8,610 nucleotides of DNA, from NCBI GenBank assembly GCA_964468205.1, contig CAYXVG010000127.1:1-8610 (forward strand), written 5' to 3'. The notes below the pieces were generated by a model. That model searched no databases and was not told the origin of the DNA. It saw only the letters and a list, made by a program, of their open reading frames with translations. This document shows, one piece after another, positions 6,786 through 8,610 of this stretch (position 1 is its first letter; every line of letters begins with the position of its first letter). Source of the stretch: CAWELS01 sp964468205 (GTDB lineage Bacteria; Acidobacteriota; Terriglobia; Bryobacterales; Bryobacteraceae). A program made the position numbers and the translations under genes.

Positions 6786-6818
6786 AAACCGGACGTGCCG
6801 ATTTCCAGCATCCGGCTT
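6786..6818 (-). ncRNA. Group II intron domain V (catalytic hairpin)
   Basis: The catalytic core of the ribozyme. On the minus strand, AAGCCGGA (6818-6811) pairs with UCCGGUUU (6793-6786), eight pairs with one G-U. This contains the AGC catalytic triad (6817-6815). The upper stem UGCUG (6810-6806)/CGGCA (6800-6796) is capped by a GAAAU loop, and a two-nucleotide CG bulge (6795-6794) separates the two stems, as in known domain V structures. It begins 35 nt after the maturase stop codon. Confidence 0.93.
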
Positions 6819-6852
6819 TCCGACAGACTTCTTCACGTGCATGCACAGGCCG

Positions 6853-8145
6853 TCAGTGAGCACGACTCAGGCGGTGGACGCCCAACACCCCGTAGATCTT
6901 CTCCGCGGGAAATTGGCGCGTACCCCTTGAGTTGGTGCGTTTGTGACGGCGGCGCAGGAAGTGGCGAACTCGTGCCTCCACGTAGCGGTTAGCGAACCCG
7001 TAGGCCTTTGAGACGGTTCCATACTGGAAATAGTTCTGCCAGCCTCGCAGCTTTGCATTGAGACGTTGGCAGACTTCCTCCCAGGCACCGACCTCTTGGG
7101 GCCGCAGCAGTTCATAAACACTAGTGGTGAAACGCTTCAGACTCTTCTTTGATGGTCGCGCAGCCACGTATTTGGCTCCGGTCTTCCACCAGTAGCGGGG
7201 TCCGAAGGTGTAACCGAGAAAATCAAAGTCCTCTGTGCGGGCGTCACGGATGCTCGTCTTTTGCTCGTTCAAGCTCAGCCCCAGGCGTTCGATCACCGCT
7301 TGCGTCCAATCTCGCGCTTGAGCCGCGTGACCGCGGCTCAGGATCACGAAATCGTCGGCGTAGGAGATCACTTCCGCCTGGAACTGTTGAGCTTTCCCTT
7401 GCTGTCGCCAGTGCTTCAGGAAACGGTTCAGATACAGGTTCGCCAGCAAGGGACTGATAACACCACCTTGCGGCGTCCCCTTCCGGTTCCGGCCCATATT
7501 GCACCAGGTCTGCTTCCGATCCCGCTCCATCACCGGCGCTGTCAGCCACATCTTGATCAGGTGCAGCGTCTTGCGTTCGACGATTCGCCTCGCCACACAT
7601 TGCATCAGCTCGGCGTGCGGAATCGTGTCGAAGTACTTGCTGAGATCCGCATCTACAACATCGGTATATCCGTCACAGAGTAACCGATGAACTTTCTCGA
7701 TTGCGTCCCGGGCTCCGCGCCGTGGGCGGTAGCCGTAGGCGTTGGGCTCCAGGTCGGCTTCGAAGATCGGCTCCAGCACCAACTTGGCCGCGGTTTGCAC
7801 TACCCGGTCCCGAATTGTCGGGATACCCAGCAGCCGCTCTCCGCCAGCCGGCTTGGGGATTCTCACCCGCCGCACCGGTTGGGGCCGGTAGCTGTCTTCG
7901 ATCAGTTCTTTCCGTACGTCGGCCAGCCATGATTCAACACCTGTGGCTTCAATCTCCGCAAAGCTCTGGCCGTCGACCCCCGGTGCGCCGCCGTTGGCTT
8001 TCGCCAACCGGTAGGCGTGCGCGAGGATGTCGGCGCGATGGATCTTGTCGTACAGGGCGTAGAATCGATAGCCGGGCTCCTGCTTGGCTTTCGTGTATAG
8101 CTTCCTCTGGAGCTTCCGGATTTTTATGGGTGTTTCTAGACTCAT
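6853..8145 (-). CDS. ltrA: Group II intron reverse transcriptase/maturase
   Basis: Binds its own intron RNA to promote splicing and copies it into DNA during mobility. The ATG at 8145 (MSLETPIKIRKLQRKLYTKA) has AAAGG 9 nt upstream; an in-frame TTG at 8151 would add two residues. The protein is 430 aa and appears intact. Seen in order: N-terminal RT0/RT1 region with NGGAPGVDG and LLGIPTIRDRVVQTAAKLVL; YGYRPRRGARDAI (RT2); catalytic Asp167 in DADLSKYFD (RT3); GTPQGGVISPLLANLYLN with PQGG at 225-228 (RT4); YADD at 262-265 (RT5); LSLNEQKTSI (RT6); DFLGYTF (RT7). The maturase/thumb domain X (GIIM) includes LNAKLRGWQNYFQYG at 362-376, followed by basic RRRHKRTNSRG. The ORF ends with IYGVLGVHRLSRAH and has no C-terminal HNH endonuclease, so mobility would rely on nicks or replication forks. 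It lies in domain IV of the intron, and the domain V hairpin follows 35 nt after the stop. All catalytic residues are kept, so the element could be active. Confidence 0.97.
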   Translation of the reverse strand: MSLETPIKIRKLQRKLYTKAKQEPGYRFYALYDKIHRADILAHAYRLAKANGGAPGVDGQSFAEIEATGVESWLADVRKELIEDSYRPQPVRRVRIPKPAGGERLLGIPTIRDRVVQTAAKLVLEPIFEADLEPNAYGYRPRRGARDAIEKVHRLLCDGYTDVVDADLSKYFDTIPHAELMQCVARRIVERKTLHLIKMWLTAPVMERDRKQTWCNMGRNRKGTPQGGVISPLLANLYLNRFLKHWRQQGKAQQFQAEVISYADDFVILSRGHAAQARDWTQAVIERLGLSLNEQKTSIRDARTEDFDFLGYTFGPRYWWKTGAKYVAARPSKKSLKRFTTSVYELLRPQEVGAWEEVCQRLNAKLRGWQNYFQYGTVSKAYGFANRYVEARVRHFLRRRHKRTNSRGTRQFPAEKIYGVLGVHRLSRAH

Positions 8146-8192
8146 CGTCAATCACCTTTCCTTTGCTTCTTTGGACAGCGTGTCTGAAGTAA

Positions 8193-8241
8193 GGGTCCTT
8201 GGCTCCGCCGGAGTTACCCGGTTTCATCGCTACTATGACCC
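8193..8241 (-). ncRNA. Group II intron domain III-like arm
   Basis: On the minus strand, GGGUC (8241-8237) pairs with GACCC (8197-8193). The enclosed segment contains AUAGUAGCGAUGAAACC and a CUCCG...CGGAG arm, resembling the conserved sequence just upstream of domain IV in related bacterial introns. It ends about 48 nt before the maturase ATG. The domain number is inferred from position and familiarity rather than from a full fold. Confidence 0.6.
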
Positions 8242-8610
8242 TCTCCGAGACCCGAAACCAGCCGCCCTCCGATACGAGAACGTTCGGTCTTCAACCGCCG
8301 GGTCGGGCTTCCCTTCCTAACGCAGATCACCTTCTCTACATGCCGTGCTCACTACCCCGGTGGACCGGTGAGGTGCTTCTCGGTTCTGTCAATGTCGCGC
8401 TCCCGCGACGGGATCTTCCCTCACCGCTCTTGGCCTTCCCGGAACAAACGGCCGGTCGGCATCCACGAAATTACCTTTCGAGGCCTGCTCAAGCTTCACT
8501 CGCGTTACGGCCTGCAGATTTGCTCGCCCACCTGATGTGGACTTTTTCACAAGGCTTCGATACAGACCGTTACCAGTCTGCACCGCTTGCTAGCTACCCA
8601 GGCATACCGA
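8242..8610 (-). ncRNA. Group II intron domains I-II, incomplete
   Basis: No gene is supported in this stretch. On the minus strand it shows intron RNA stems: CAGAC (8580-8576)/GUCUG (8567-8563) with an 8-nt loop; GUCGCG (8409-8404)/CGCGAC (8399-8394) capped by GGAG; and CGGU (8297-8294)/ACCG (8288-8285). These are presumably domain I substructures and the domain I/II junction. Exon-binding sites cannot be assigned without the 5' exon. The short minus-strand frame at 8389-8583 is unlikely to be a gene. Confidence 0.65.

Larger units (their letters stand above)
6716..8610 (-). mobile_element. Group II intron, 3' portion (5' end probably outside window)
   Basis: A self-splicing retroelement that inserts by target-primed reverse transcription. 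Read on the minus strand, the order is: domain I-II sequence (from 8610), a domain III-like arm (8241-8193), the maturase ORF in domain IV (8145-6853), domain V (6818-6786) and domain VI (6782-6716). The intron 3' end is placed at 6716, where CTCTAC ends in the consensus AY, 7 nt (inclusive) from the bulged A at 6722. No convincing GUGYG 5' boundary is seen in the last few hundred bases, and 459 nt upstream of the ORF is somewhat short for domains I-III, so the 5' splice site and 5' exon probably lie past 8610. The GC content is visibly lower than in the flanking genes, as expected for an acquired element. The 3' exon begins CCAAATACG on the minus strand, in the 5' region of the small membrane gene. 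Confidence 0.92.

Noticed and set aside
3515..6811. 1098-residue minus-strand open frame opposite topA and beyond
   Set aside because: Spans several clear genes and even intron domain V, with Arg/Leu/Pro-rich composition typical of antisense frames in high-GC DNA.
6837..6846. Perfect palindrome GTGCATGCAC between the maturase stop and domain V
   Set aside because: Only 10 bp and inside intron domain IV; most simply part of the RNA fold, with no sign of an operator.
6853..8145. Retron, DGR or Abi-type reverse transcriptase
   Set aside because: The maturase domain X, the RT0/RT1 layout and the adjacent group II domains V and VI identify a group II intron protein.
8389..8583. Minus-strand 64-residue frame near the right edge
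   Set aside because: It lies in structured intron domain I, has no domain or membrane profile and no ribosome binding site.

Overview
The window reads as a piece of a high-GC chromosome from an acidobacterium of the Solibacter/Bryobacter type. The best evidence is the second gene: its C-terminal half matches the consensus, as I remember it, of the TIGR03437 'Solibacter uncharacterized C-terminal domain', which is greatly expanded in that lineage. This taxonomic call is inference from one domain and from base composition; there is no rRNA or tRNA here.

Layout: (i) 87-2745, plus strand: two exported proteins in tandem. The first is an uncharacterised, mostly helical, Trp-rich protein. The second has a Cys-rich N-terminal half with a DxDxDGxxD calcium-type loop, followed by the TIGR03437 module. 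They overlap by 101 nt as read. A stop in the +1 frame (1285-1287) lies just after the last plausible conserved residues of the first gene and 6 nt before the second start. This suggests the first gene's last 35 residues come from a frameshift or lost stop. (ii) 2746-2932: a 187-nt intergenic region with a candidate sigma70-type promoter and at least three stem-loops, forming the leader of topA. (iii) 2933-5578: complete DNA topoisomerase I with all catalytic residues, four C-terminal GR(Y/F)GP repeats in place of zinc ribbons, and a Lys/Ala-rich tail. (iv) 5653-6306: a small protein of unknown family with an HELEH (HExxH) zincin-like motif and a CGCLGHFH cluster, probably co-transcribed with topA. 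(v) 6295-6591, minus strand: a small, probably two-helix membrane protein, converging on and overlapping the previous gene by 12 nt. (vi) 6716-8610, minus strand: the 3' portion of a group II intron. It holds a complete RT/maturase ORF (YADD, no endonuclease domain), a foldable domain V with the AGC triad, a domain VI with a bulged branch-point A, and a domain III-like arm. The intron 5' end and the 5' exon are not recognisable and probably lie beyond 8610.

The genes do not form one pathway: an exported pair, a housekeeping topoisomerase with a downstream unknown, and a retroelement lying in the 5' region of a small membrane gene. I found no tRNA, rRNA, CRISPR array, insertion sequence, toxin-antitoxin or defence cassette. 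The parts closest to undescribed biology are the HELEH protein, the exported pair, and the structured topA leader.
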